Shown here in pieces: positions 34,567-43,176 of a DNA stretch of 61,310 nucleotides (positions within the stretch are counted from its first letter, which is position 1; each line of letters opens with the position of its first letter). A program made the position numbers and the translations under genes. The stretch spans positions 1 through 61,310 of the forward strand of contig CACOJW010000008.1 of assembly GCA_902627615.1 (NCBI GenBank), written 5' to 3'. This DNA comes from an uncultured marine group III euryarchaeote (GTDB lineage: Archaea; Thermoplasmatota; Poseidoniia; MGIII; CG-Epi1). Below the pieces are notes generated by a model that made no database searches, was not told where the DNA came from, and was given only the letters and a program-made list of their open reading frames with translations.

Positions 34567-35589
34567 TTAATCACTTTTTTTAAATAAATGATGGGAAACA
34601 ACCCATTCGGAACCACCGTCATATCCAAATATTTCAGCACAAGCAATGAAAAATAGTCTCCAAAAATGAAACTTTTTCTTAGCCATTGAATTACTGTTCT
34701 TTTTTTTGAAGAGTTTTAAAATCTTTGTCTTATTCAAATCCATTTTTTCTAACCAGGCATTTGATGTTTTTTCATAATGCGTTCCTGATAACATCCAAGA
34801 CTTTTGATAATTAAGATCGGAGTTCAGATCTTTAAACAAATTATGGTTTGGCATCATCCCTCCTGTAAAAAAATATTTTGCCATCCAAGCATTCTTTTGA
34901 TTAGTATCGAAATAGTAGGGGTTATCTTTATGGGCAAAAACATGCATGAAAAAAAGGCCGTCTGAATTAAGCCATTTGTTAATAGAATTCATTAATTTTT
35001 TACTATTTTTTGTATGTTCAAACATTTCGATGGAAATAACTCGGTCGAATTTTTCATCTGCATTAAAAGAATTAATATCTTTAGTAATAATTTTTAAATT
35101 TTGCAAGCCTCTTTCATAAGCCACTTCCTCGATAAATTTCCTCTGGGAATTAGAATTTGACACTCCCGTAATTTTAGATTTAGGATATTTTTGCGCGAGA
35201 TATAGACTTAATGATCCCCAACCACAACCCACATCCAAAACAGTCATTCCATCTTTTATTTTAGCTCTTTTACAGTATAAATCCAGCATAATTTCTTCAG
35301 CTTCATCTAATGAAGAAGTATCATCGTTCCAATAGCATGAGCTATACTTTAGATTCTTACCCAGGCAATATTGGAAAAATTCAGAATCCACTTCGTAATG
35401 TTGGTTATTAGCATCGTCGGTGTGAATTGCAATTTCGCCAGAACTTGCTTCTTTAAGAAAAGTCAGGTATTCTTGTTTAAGATTGGTATTTTTCATCATC
35501 TGAAGTCTTTGCTTACCTTGATTTCTAACGCCTCTTCGCAATAAATAATCAGGAACCAACCCTCTGGATATGAAAAAGTTAAACCACAT
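34567..35589 (-). CDS. CFA-family SAM methyltransferase, UfaM/coclaurine-MT-like branch
   Basis: 340 residues. The SAM motif LDVGCGWGSLSLYLA is near residue 120 and IEMFEHTKN near 187. Unlike classical CFA synthase it begins with NFFISRGLVPDYLLRRGVR, the opening of the branch that contains plant coclaurine N-methyltransferases and bacterial acyl-chain methylases. It ends in the family-typical aromatic segment FWRLFFIACAEIFGYDGG. Inferred role: methylating an unsaturated acyl chain rather than making a cyclopropane ring. It overlaps the desaturase by 11 nt and abuts the FAD enzyme. Confidence 0.85.
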   Translation of the reverse strand: MWFNFFISRGLVPDYLLRRGVRNQGKQRLQMMKNTNLKQEYLTFLKEASSGEIAIHTDDANNQHYEVDSEFFQYCLGKNLKYSSCYWNDDTSSLDEAEEIMLDLYCKRAKIKDGMTVLDVGCGWGSLSLYLAQKYPKSKITGVSNSNSQRKFIEEVAYERGLQNLKIITKDINSFNADEKFDRVISIEMFEHTKNSKKLMNSINKWLNSDGLFFMHVFAHKDNPYYFDTNQKNAWMAKYFFTGGMMPNHNLFKDLNSDLNYQKSWMLSGTHYEKTSNAWLEKMDLNKTKILKLFKKKNSNSMAKKKFHFWRLFFIACAEIFGYDGGSEWVVSHHLFKKSD

Positions 35590-36472
35590 CAGAACCGTAA
35601 CGTCGCTTTATTACTGAATCTTCAGGGATGCCACGAATATCCCATACAATTCCAATTTTTGAGAGGAACCACAAAATGTAGTGGCAGATATCAAGCTGAT
35701 ACCATTTATGTCCTTGTCTTTCTGAATTAGGGAAAGCATGATGGTTATTGTGCCAGCCTTCTCCTAAAGTCAAGATTGCGACAAGCCAATTGTTTACACT
35801 TCCGTCTTTTGTATCATAAGTTCTGTAACCAAATACGTGACAAACAGAATTAACAGTGAATGTGGCATGGTAGAGTATAACTGTACTTACAAAGAAACCC
35901 CATAGAAGCAATTCCATACCGTTCGTATTGTATTGTGTATAATTAACAGCCATATACTCGCCTAAGCCGTACAGGAAAAGAGCCATACTCAGTGGAGCTA
36001 AGTAATGGTATTTATCTAGGAATTTCAATTCAGGGAATCGATTTAAGTCGCCAACATATTCTTCTTTTGTTGGACTATTTGCGGGAGACATTATCCATCC
36101 AACGTGAGCCCAAAAGAATCCTTTCAAAGTTGGGGTGTGTGGATCTTCGATTTCATCAGTATATTTGTGATGGTGTCTATGATGAGATGCCCACCAAATA
36201 GGCCCCATTTGAGCCGAGCAAGTTGCAAGATAAGCTAAAATAAATTGAAATGTTCGACTTGTTTTGAATGTTTTATGCGAGAAAAAGCGGTGAAATCCTG
36301 CTGTAATTCCAAACATTCGAATGAAATACATTAGAAATACCATGAACAGGGCAAAAGACGAAGGGTAGACAGTAAGGGCAAAAAGAGCGCCAACATGCAC
36401 TGAAAGAAAAGGCAAACTAACAATTAATGATAGTTTTTCTCCAGGCAGTCTATTTTCATAGGCTTCAAGCAT
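35579..36472 (-). CDS. Fatty-acid desaturase (delta-9, acyl-CoA/acyl-lipid type)
   Basis: Di-iron membrane desaturase, 297 residues from ATG 36472 (GTG 36484 would add four). All three histidine boxes are present: HRFFSH (61-66), HHRHHH (97-102) and EGWHNNHH near 230. They sit in the spacing of SCD/OLE1-like acyl desaturases, between paired hydrophobic helices. Expected to use O2 and an electron donor (cytochrome b5 or ferredoxin) to put a cis double bond in an acyl chain. There is no fused cytochrome b5. It overlaps the upstream CFA synthase by 8 nt, so its product is probably the methyltransferases' substrate. Confidence 0.92.
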   Translation of the reverse strand: MLEAYENRLPGEKLSLIVSLPFLSVHVGALFALTVYPSSFALFMVFLMYFIRMFGITAGFHRFFSHKTFKTSRTFQFILAYLATCSAQMGPIWWASHHRHHHKYTDEIEDPHTPTLKGFFWAHVGWIMSPANSPTKEEYVGDLNRFPELKFLDKYHYLAPLSMALFLYGLGEYMAVNYTQYNTNGMELLLWGFFVSTVILYHATFTVNSVCHVFGYRTYDTKDGSVNNWLVAILTLGEGWHNNHHAFPNSERQGHKWYQLDICHYILWFLSKIGIVWDIRGIPEDSVIKRRYGSDVV

Positions 36473-37646
36473 TTGCTTTACCACCTTCTAAAGTTAATTG
36501 TACATCATCAATAGTCCCGTTCGCAAATCCAGCCTCACAATAACTAAAGTAATAATTCCATAAATTAATAAAATATTGATCGAATCCTAAATCTTTTATT
36601 TTGTCAATATTTTTGTTGAAATTTTGATTCCACAGATTAAGAGTAGTTGCATAGTGAGGACCAATTCTTTCTAAATCATTGATTTTCATTTCAGTTAAAT
36701 TTACTGAGTTTTTCATAGCAGCTACAGACGGCAGTAAGCTGCCGGGAAATATAAATTTCTGAATGAAATCACATCCTTTTCGATAGGTATCGTAATTCTC
36801 ATCAGGATAAGTTATAGCTTGTATGACTGCTTTTCCTCCGGGCTTCATTAAACTTTCAATTTTAGCAAAGTAAGGATTGAACAAGTCAAACCCAATAGCC
36901 TCAATCATCTCAACAGAAACAACTTTGTCGTAAGCACCTTCCATCTTTCTAAAATCTTTTAATTTAACCTCTATATTATCCTCTAAATTTTCATTTTTGA
37001 TTAACTCTTTAACATACAAGTGTTGCCTTTCAGATAATGTAATAGTTGTAACCTTACATCCTATTCTATCAACAGCTCTTTTTGCTAAAGCCCCCCATCC
37101 AGATCCAATCTCAAGGATGTGATCATTACTTTGAATATTTGCTTTATCTAATATCTTATCAATTTTATTAATCTGAGATTGGTAAAGAGAATCATTTTTA
37201 TTTTCAAAGAAGCCACACGAATAAGTCATAGTGTCATCAAGAAAAGTCATGAACATTTCATTACTCAAATCATAGTGGTCTTGGATATTTCGTTTGCTCC
37301 CTGAAAGCGTATTTCTTCTTCTCCAGTGACCAATTTTTGCGAAAAGTTTAGACATAAAACTCCAACCAATATCCAATCCAGACAAATTTTCTTTATTGAG
37401 TATAAGTATAGTAATTAAATCAGTTAAATTATCAGTAAACCATTCACTTTTTGCGTAAGATTCGGCGAATCCTAAATCACCACCTAGGACGGCACGCCTG
37501 TAGAATCTTGGAGATACAATTTCTATGGTAACTTTAGGTTTCCCACTACCAAAAGTTTTCGAAACATCATCGTTGATGATTACTGTACCTTTTTCGATAT
37601 TATTTAAAAAATTAAAAATGATATTTTTGTAATATCCTTCAAGCAT
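36465..37646 (-). CDS. cfa: Cyclopropane-fatty-acyl-phospholipid synthase (classical)
   Basis: 393 residues, close to the bacterial Cfa length. An N-terminal lipid-binding domain (about 1-115, with FYRRAVLGGDLGFAESYAKSEW) is followed by RNIQDHYDLSNEMFMTFLDDTMTYS with its Y-D-L motif near 121, the SAM motif LEIGSGWGALAKRA near 171, SVEMIEAIG near 238 and FIQKFIFPGSLLP near 283. It methylates cis double bonds of phospholipid acyl chains at the membrane surface. First gene of a six-gene minus-strand operon. Finding it beside a desaturase in an archaeon is remarkable, since archaeal isoprenoid lipids lack such chains. Confidence 0.92.
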   Translation of the reverse strand: MLEGYYKNIIFNFLNNIEKGTVIINDDVSKTFGSGKPKVTIEIVSPRFYRRAVLGGDLGFAESYAKSEWFTDNLTDLITILILNKENLSGLDIGWSFMSKLFAKIGHWRRRNTLSGSKRNIQDHYDLSNEMFMTFLDDTMTYSCGFFENKNDSLYQSQINKIDKILDKANIQSNDHILEIGSGWGALAKRAVDRIGCKVTTITLSERQHLYVKELIKNENLEDNIEVKLKDFRKMEGAYDKVVSVEMIEAIGFDLFNPYFAKIESLMKPGGKAVIQAITYPDENYDTYRKGCDFIQKFIFPGSLLPSVAAMKNSVNLTEMKINDLERIGPHYATTLNLWNQNFNKNIDKIKDLGFDQYFINLWNYYFSYCEAGFANGTIDDVQLTLEGGKANA

Positions 37647-37670
37647 TACATATTAGATAGAACGACAATC

Positions 37671-37680
37671 ATATAATTAT
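37671..37680 (-). promoter_or_regulatory. TATA box for the acyl-chain operon
   Basis: ATAATTATAT on the minus strand, 25 nt before the ATG at 37646, spacing that predicts a leaderless transcript. It shares a 90-nt gap with the divergent DUF454-hemH promoter. Confidence 0.45.
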
Positions 37681-37705
37681 TCATACTTTAGTCACTTGTT
37701 ACTGA

Positions 37706-37715
37706 CTTATAAATA
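37706..37715 (+). promoter_or_regulatory. TATA box for DUF454-hemH
   Basis: CTTATAAATA, about 27 nt before the ATG at 37737 and on the opposite strand from the acyl-chain operon promoter. A regulator bound between them could control both units. Confidence 0.5.
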
Positions 37716-37736
37716 TCTACTTTTAGAATTTAATTT

Positions 37737-38114
37737 ATGACATTGAGACAGGCAGTATATTTTGTAATGGGATTGCTGTTTTTAGGCGTAGGAATTGCAG
37801 GAACGGTTTTGCCGGGCGTGCCCACAACTCCTTGTGTATTAGCAGCAGCTTGGTTCTTTTCAAAGTCATCAAAAAGAATGGAAGAGTGGCTTCTAAACCA
37901 CAAGATATTTGGTAAACTCATTAAGGATTGGCGAGCTAACGGAAGCATTTCCAAAACAGCGAAAAGAAATGCAGTGTTAGTAATAATTCCAACTTTCGCT
38001 TTATCAATATATTTTATATCAATTATTGAATTGAAAGTTTTCTTAGCTATTTTTTGCGTTTTACTCTGCGGTTTTCTCTTGAGCCGTCCTCTACCAACTC
38101 CTCTTAAAGCATGA
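37737..38114 (+). CDS. DUF454 (YbaN-like) inner-membrane protein
   Basis: 125 residues with three hydrophobic segments. The signature of the family is visible as GIAGTVLPGVPTTPCVLAAAWFF near residue 20, followed by the basic loop SSKRMEEWLLNHKIFGKLIKDW. The molecular role is unknown. In bacteria the gene often lies near haem or iron genes; here it overlaps ferrochelatase by 4 nt, which supports a link to haem metabolism or membrane stress. Confidence 0.88.
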   Translation: MTLRQAVYFVMGLLFLGVGIAGTVLPGVPTTPCVLAAAWFFSKSSKRMEEWLLNHKIFGKLIKDWRANGSISKTAKRNAVLVIIPTFALSIYFISIIELKVFLAIFCVLLCGFLLSRPLPTPLKA

Positions 38115-39127
38115 ACAAACAAATTTTATTGGTTAATCTTGGTTCTCCAAAATCATTATCTAAATCGGATGTTAGAGAGTATCTTAAAGAATTTTTATCA
38201 GATGATTATGTAATGGATTTGCCAAAAATTTTACAACAATTTATATTGAGGGCATTTATACTTCCTTTTAGACCGTCCAAAACTAAAGAAGCTTATGAAA
38301 AGATTTGGGAAAAAGAAGGTTCTCCCTTAATTATCAATACTCAAAAAATAGCAACTTCATTATCAGAAAAAACAGGGTGGAAAGTAGATATTGCGATGAG
38401 ATACCAAGAACCTTCGATTAGAGAAAAAGTTAAAAAATACAAACAAAGAAAAATCAATGAAGTAATCGTAATTCCGTTGTATCCACATCATGCTATGTCT
38501 ACTACTAAAACCACAAATATTGAAATAGACAAAATAGTTTCAGAAGAATATCCTAATCTTAAAGTAAGATATATTGAACCATTTTATAACGACCCTAGAT
38601 ATATTGACGCACTATCCCATTCTATCAAGCCTTATCTAAATGATTTGGATAAATTAGTTTTTAGTTATCATGGAATTCCAGAGAGGCACTTGACAAAAGG
38701 AGACGTAGTTGGTGACCATTGTATGAAAGTTGAGAATTGTTGTGATATTAATTGCAAGTCTTCTCAGAGCTGTTACCGATCTAACGTTTTGGCAACATCA
38801 AAATTAACGGCAGATCAGTTAGAACTAACCGATAATCAATGGATGGTTTCTTTTCAATCTAGGGTTTCTATAATGGGACCAGCATGGCTAAAACCTTACA
38901 CAGATATTGAAATTGATAAGCTAGGCGAAAACGGCATGGAAAAGATAGGAGTAGTTTGCCCATCCTTCATTGCGGACTGCTTAGAAACATTAGAAGAGAT
39001 AGAGATGCAAGCTAAAGAATCATTTATTGAATCAGGAGGCAAGGAATTGGTTTACATACCATGTTTAAACAATAATCCTGAATTTATCAACGCTTTAGAA
39101 TCAATAATAGAAGACGCAGTAGTTTAA
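38111..39127 (+). CDS. hemH: Ferrochelatase (protoporphyrin type)
   Basis: 338 residues. Inserts Fe2+ into a porphyrin, the last step of haem b synthesis by the bacterial/eukaryotic route. The catalytic His is in LVFSYHGIPERH near residue 190, and the later conserved Glu lies in CLETLEEI near 292; NLGSPKSLSKSDVREYL opens the protein. A Cys-rich insert (HCMKVENCC with CYRSN) around residues 200-220 is also seen in several bacterial ferrochelatases. The bacterial-type enzyme in an archaeon suggests acquisition. It may supply haem for respiratory oxidases or for a cytochrome b5 that serves the desaturase. Confidence 0.93.
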   Translation: MNKQILLVNLGSPKSLSKSDVREYLKEFLSDDYVMDLPKILQQFILRAFILPFRPSKTKEAYEKIWEKEGSPLIINTQKIATSLSEKTGWKVDIAMRYQEPSIREKVKKYKQRKINEVIVIPLYPHHAMSTTKTTNIEIDKIVSEEYPNLKVRYIEPFYNDPRYIDALSHSIKPYLNDLDKLVFSYHGIPERHLTKGDVVGDHCMKVENCCDINCKSSQSCYRSNVLATSKLTADQLELTDNQWMVSFQSRVSIMGPAWLKPYTDIEIDKLGENGMEKIGVVCPSFIADCLETLEEIEMQAKESFIESGGKELVYIPCLNNNPEFINALESIIEDAVV

Positions 39128-39152
39128 TTATTTCAAAATATTAAAAAACAAA

Positions 39153-39162
39153 TTTTTATAAT
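39153..39162 (+). promoter_or_regulatory. TATA box for threonine aldolase
   Basis: TTTTTATAAT, about 25 nt before the GTG at 39183; this supports the GTG as a leaderless start. Confidence 0.45.
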
Positions 39163-39182
39163 CACTATACTAAAGGTAAGAC

Positions 39183-40214
39183 GTGATAGATTTTCGCAGC
39201 GATACAGTTACACAACCCACAGAGGGAATGCGAAAAGCAATGTTTGCTGCAAATGTTGGGGATGATGTTTTGGGTGATGATCCAACAGTAATCGAATTAC
39301 AAAATAAAGCAGCAAAATTATTGGGTAAAGAAGCAGCTCTCTATGTTCCATCAGGAACGATGTCAAACATTGTAGCTACTAGAACACATACTTCACCAGG
39401 TGATGAAATAGTAACCGAAGCTCACAGTCATGTTTACAGATACGAAGGAGGTGGCTTTGCAGCACTTTCAGGGTGTTCTGTAGCATTGGTTGATGGTAGG
39501 AACGGCCTCATGACTCCAGAGCAAGTATCAAGCTCAATTAGAAAAGCAGAGGGTAGCCTGTCTCATTATCCAAATGGAAGTTTAGTCTGTGTTGAAAACA
39601 CAGCACAAGGTGGCGGCGGTACTGTTTATTCGCAGGACACATTAGATGAAATTTGCAAAGTAGCAAAGGAAAGAGATTGCAAGTTGCATTTAGATGGTGC
39701 TCGCTTGTTCAATGCAGTAGTCGCAAGCAACACAGAGCCAGCAAGAATGGTTCGCGACTTTGACTCGGTATCCGTTTGTCTTTCGAAGGGATTAGGTGCA
39801 CCTATAGGTTCAGTTTTAGTTGGAACTAAGAAAGATCTAGCACAAGCGCATAGATGGAGAAAAATGTTTGGAGGAGGTATGAGACAAGCTGGAATGATGG
39901 CAGCAGCAGGAATCTACGCTCTCGAAAATAATATCGACAGGCTGAAAGAAGATCACAGAAGAGCAAGACAATTTGCAGAAGCCTTAGCAGAGATGCCCAA
40001 CTTTTCAGTTAATTTAGATGCAGTTCAATCCAACATAGTCTATATTGGAGTTGGAAAGGGAGAATCAAGGGGTATGATTGAGAAACTTGCAAAATACGGC
40101 ATTGATATTATGGATACAGACGACTCAACAATTCGAGCAGTATTTCATCTTCATATTACCGATGAAGATTTGGAAATTGCAATAGACGGATTTTCAAAAG
40201 TTTCACTTTCTTAA
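39183..40214 (+). CDS. ltaE: Low-specificity L-threonine aldolase
   Basis: PLP enzyme that splits threonine (or allo-threonine) to glycine and acetaldehyde. It is 343 residues long, with the family opening IDFRSDTVTQPT, the quinonoid-stabilising segment LHLDGARLFNAVVAS near 160 and the PLP lysine in VSVCLSKGLGAPIGSVL near 199. The start is GTG, fixed by the conserved N-terminus. It converges on the DoxX gene with a 12-nt overlap. Confidence 0.93.
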   Translation: MIDFRSDTVTQPTEGMRKAMFAANVGDDVLGDDPTVIELQNKAAKLLGKEAALYVPSGTMSNIVATRTHTSPGDEIVTEAHSHVYRYEGGGFAALSGCSVALVDGRNGLMTPEQVSSSIRKAEGSLSHYPNGSLVCVENTAQGGGGTVYSQDTLDEICKVAKERDCKLHLDGARLFNAVVASNTEPARMVRDFDSVSVCLSKGLGAPIGSVLVGTKKDLAQAHRWRKMFGGGMRQAGMMAAAGIYALENNIDRLKEDHRRARQFAEALAEMPNFSVNLDAVQSNIVYIGVGKGESRGMIEKLAKYGIDIMDTDDSTIRAVFHLHITDEDLEIAIDGFSKVSLS

Positions 40215-40595
40215 TTTCTGCAAGTCTCCAGAGAAACCTAATGCAGTAATAATTAACAGAATTTGTACAGATAATCTAACCAAGTGTCCTTGCGTTGTCA
40301 ACCTAGTTCCATTAAATGGAATGTCATTAATCCACATATTTAGATTTGCGGGATATATTACAATTAAAAAAAGAACCATCAGTCTTCCAGTAAGTTCTCT
40401 TGTTTCAGGGTAGATTATCCCTAATCCGCCTGCAATTTCCATGACTCCAGTCAAATAAACTAAAAACAAGGGAAATGGAAGGTAGGCAGGTACAATCTCA
40501 ACAAATTTTTGAGGTTCTCGAAAGTGCTCGATGCCTACTAAAATGAATGGAATCCCGTATATCAGGGCTAAAATGTGGACAAATGCAGCAGACAA
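40203..40595 (-). CDS. DoxX-like membrane protein
   Basis: 130 residues with four hydrophobic helices and the family-like GIPFILVGIEHFREPQKFVEIVPAYLPFPLFLVYLTG at the N-terminus, with GVMEIAGGLGII in the second helix. DoxX relatives are quinol oxidase subunits or membrane redox proteins; the role here is unknown. The start appears to be TTG at 40595, one base after the GlyRS stop, since no in-frame ATG precedes the first helix. It is the last gene of the glyS operon. Confidence 0.72.
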   Translation of the reverse strand: MSAAFVHILALIYGIPFILVGIEHFREPQKFVEIVPAYLPFPLFLVYLTGVMEIAGGLGIIYPETRELTGRLMVLFLIVIYPANLNMWINDIPFNGTRLTTQGHLVRLSVQILLIITALGFSGDLQKLRK

Positions 40596-40596
40596 C

Positions 40597-42198
40597 TTAT
40601 CGCCTAACTTTATTCAATGCATCATCTATGGAAAGACGATTTTGGTCTTTTGAATCTCTCTCTCTAAGAGTAACAGTTCCATCTTCCAAAGTTTGGTGAT
40701 CAATGGTCATTGAGTAGAAAATACCAATTTCATCAGCTCTAGCATATCTTCTACCAATAGATCCAGCTTCATCATAATATGCATCGATATTGATTTTTGT
40801 TGCAGCTTTCATTATTTCATGAGCTTTAATATCTAAATTATCTTTTGTCATTAAAGGAGCAACTAGCAAATCATAAGGAGAAGTTTCTTGAGGAAGCGAA
40901 ATCCATTCTCGTTCTCCATCACTTTTCCATGAACTTTCTAATAAACAATAAAGGATTCGATCCAAACCGAATGCCGGTTCTACAACATTTGCATAGACCA
41001 TCTCACTTCGCCTTTCCGTTTTTTGAGACATATATTCAGAAGTCAATTCCACCTTATCTCCATTAACCTCTACCAAAATTCCTGGTTGAAGTTCAATATC
41101 TTTGATTGCTTCTAAGATAATCTTAGCATCGCTCTTGAATTCTTTTCCCAATTTTCCAATATCTGGCACCCAAATTTCAGTTTCTTTTCCAGTTCCAGGA
41201 ACAGCGACCCTAAATTCCTTAGATGATGCGTTTCCATGAGCGGAAAGGTCATAATCTCCTCTGTGAGCAACACCAACGACCTCAACCCAACCTAAAGAAG
41301 TATCAATCTCTCCATCCCAACAATCGCTAGAATAATGGGCCATTTCATTTGAACCATGTTGGCGGAATCTCAATTTATTTTTTGGCACTCCGATATCGGT
41401 GAAAAACAACTGAGCCCTAGCCAAGTGACAAGCAACTAGCGATGAGTTAACAGTCCCATCACTGTGGGCTTCGCCTACACTACACGTAATTTCCTTACCT
41501 GCAGAATTAAGAAGAGTGATTGTAACTTTACTTAAATCATCTGAAAGTTGAGGTTCATTGTCTGGCAAAAAGAAATGCTCCACTTCCATTGCAGTAAATT
41601 CTCTCATCCTTAAAGGACCCTGACGCGCCGAGATTTCATTCCTAAAGGACCTACCTATTTGGCCAACAGCAAAGGGCAATTTCCCTCTATTTTGTCTTAA
41701 GAGCCAAGGAAAAGCAAGAAAGATACTCTGGGCAGTTTCTGGTCTCAGGTAACCTTGCAACCCCTTTCCAGCTCCAACCTTAGTTGAAAACATGAGATTA
41801 AACGCAGTCATTTCAGACAAACCAGCTCCACAATTAGGGCATGCAGTCCTAGAGAGAGCATTTGCCAATTTGTCTCTTGCCATTTCTTCACCATCCTCAA
41901 TCAAATGATCTGCACGGAATTGTTTACCACAATCATCACAATTTACTAGAGGGTCATCAAATTCACCCAAATGACCAGAGGCTTTGAACAATACTTCAGG
42001 TCCAATTAATGCACCATCCAATTCTAAACATCCTGCATCGATAACATAATGCCTTCTCCAAACTTCAAGAATTCTTCTTCGTAGTTTAACTCCAACAGGC
42101 CCATAATCAAGGAAACCAGCTAAACCACCGTAAGCTCCGAAAGCAGGTTGGAAAAGCCCTCTGCGGGTTGCGAATGCTATGACCTTTTGGAAGTCCAT
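40597..42198 (-). CDS. glyS: Glycyl-tRNA synthetase (archaeal/eukaryotic alpha2 type)
   Basis: Class II aminoacyl-tRNA synthetase, 533 residues. N-terminal FATRRGLFQPAFGAYGGLAGFLDYGP is the signature of dimeric GlyRS. A zinc-like Cys cluster CDDCGK...CPNCG occurs near residues 87-122, motif 2 is around RSFRNEISARQGPLRMREF near 187, and motif 3 is GLDRILYCLLE near 415. A C-terminal anticodon-binding domain follows near 440. It abuts the amidohydrolase gene with no gap. Confidence 0.96.
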   Translation of the reverse strand: MDFQKVIAFATRRGLFQPAFGAYGGLAGFLDYGPVGVKLRRRILEVWRRHYVIDAGCLELDGALIGPEVLFKASGHLGEFDDPLVNCDDCGKQFRADHLIEDGEEMARDKLANALSRTACPNCGAGLSEMTAFNLMFSTKVGAGKGLQGYLRPETAQSIFLAFPWLLRQNRGKLPFAVGQIGRSFRNEISARQGPLRMREFTAMEVEHFFLPDNEPQLSDDLSKVTITLLNSAGKEITCSVGEAHSDGTVNSSLVACHLARAQLFFTDIGVPKNKLRFRQHGSNEMAHYSSDCWDGEIDTSLGWVEVVGVAHRGDYDLSAHGNASSKEFRVAVPGTGKETEIWVPDIGKLGKEFKSDAKIILEAIKDIELQPGILVEVNGDKVELTSEYMSQKTERRSEMVYANVVEPAFGLDRILYCLLESSWKSDGEREWISLPQETSPYDLLVAPLMTKDNLDIKAHEIMKAATKINIDAYYDEAGSIGRRYARADEIGIFYSMTIDHQTLEDGTVTLRERDSKDQNRLSIDDALNKVRR

Positions 42199-43176
42199 TT
42201 AATTTCTCCAGCGAACACCTAGAATTTCAGATTTGGTACTGAAGACAGACTCGTACTCGTCTTCTTCTACTCGCGAAAGCAGAATCCAACCATTTTCTTC
42301 TAGATTAAAATAAGGGGAAGTTTGGTCTTTATTAAACATATCATTCAAACCAAAACAAGCAATAGAAAGTATGGAATCAAGAGATAATGAGCTGAATTTC
42401 TCTCTAATATATTTAATTTCATCAAAAATATTTGCAGTACAAAGCATTCCATTATCAGTTCCAAAACCAATATCCATTTCTAATTCGACCATTTTTTCAA
42501 GAGGCGGCCTATTTCCAAAATAATCATTACTCCTAGGGCAAACTACAACAGAGATTCCAGCCTGTTTGATTAATTCTAAATCCCTATCGGTAGCATGACA
42601 TAAGTGTACTACGAAATCAGGATTTAGATCTAAGAGAGATTCTATTTCTTCTCTTTCATTTTCTGAATGATGTATCCCGACTAATCCTCTTTTTTCTCTT
42701 GCTTTGGATGCTATTTCGGTAGATTTAGGAACGTCTTTTAGACTGCTGATTCCCGCATTTTTACCAGGTAACTCTTCATTCTCTTTAGGCCGTCCGAGAA
42801 GAATAGAAGTACCCGGATATTCTATATTGTCAAACACTTCTAAACCTTCTCTACCACCTTCTCTAAAATCCATTATTAGTCCGGTACCAGAACCAATAAT
42901 CTCTTTCATCCCGACAATAACAGAATCTTCGACGTTATTTTTCTCTAGCCATTTGTGTTTCCAACCAGAAGGACCAACCAATTCTTCGAGTGTTAAATTT
43001 TTGGGAACATCCTTTCTTGCTAAAGTATCTCCTAAATGAGTATGACAGTTTCGTAAAAGTGGAATTATAACTCCATCAGCCCCGCCTTCAAATCCTTCAG
43101 TTATTTCACAATCTTCTAGATTAATTGTTTGATTTTTAAATCCGTCTTTTGTAAAAACAGGCCCTTTCCAAAACAT
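42199..43176 (-). CDS. Amidohydrolase-superfamily deaminase/hydrolase
   Basis: 325 residues of the COG0402-like family. Metal ligands are seen in RNCHTHLGD (HxH near residue 45), GIHHSENE near 172, VVHLCHATD near 194 and the terminal Asp in GFGTDNGML near 242, which is the pattern of cytosine/aminohydrolase relatives. It is shorter than most (usually above 400 residues), with a reduced beta-sandwich. The substrate is not identifiable; a nucleoside, pterin or guanidine-like compound is plausible. It lies between prs and glyS in one minus-strand unit. Confidence 0.8.
   Translation of the reverse strand: MFWKGPVFTKDGFKNQTINLEDCEITEGFEGGADGVIIPLLRNCHTHLGDTLARKDVPKNLTLEELVGPSGWKHKWLEKNNVEDSVIVGMKEIIGSGTGLIMDFREGGREGLEVFDNIEYPGTSILLGRPKENEELPGKNAGISSLKDVPKSTEIASKAREKRGLVGIHHSENEREEIESLLDLNPDFVVHLCHATDRDLELIKQAGISVVVCPRSNDYFGNRPPLEKMVELEMDIGFGTDNGMLCTANIFDEIKYIREKFSSLSLDSILSIACFGLNDMFNKDQTSPYFNLEENGWILLSRVEEDEYESVFSTKSEILGVRWRN

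Noticed and set aside
32465-37646. Recent bacterial island obvious from base composition
   Set aside because: The operon is as AT-rich as its neighbours and uses the same leaderless TATA promoters, so any transfer is old; no flanking repeats or tRNA.
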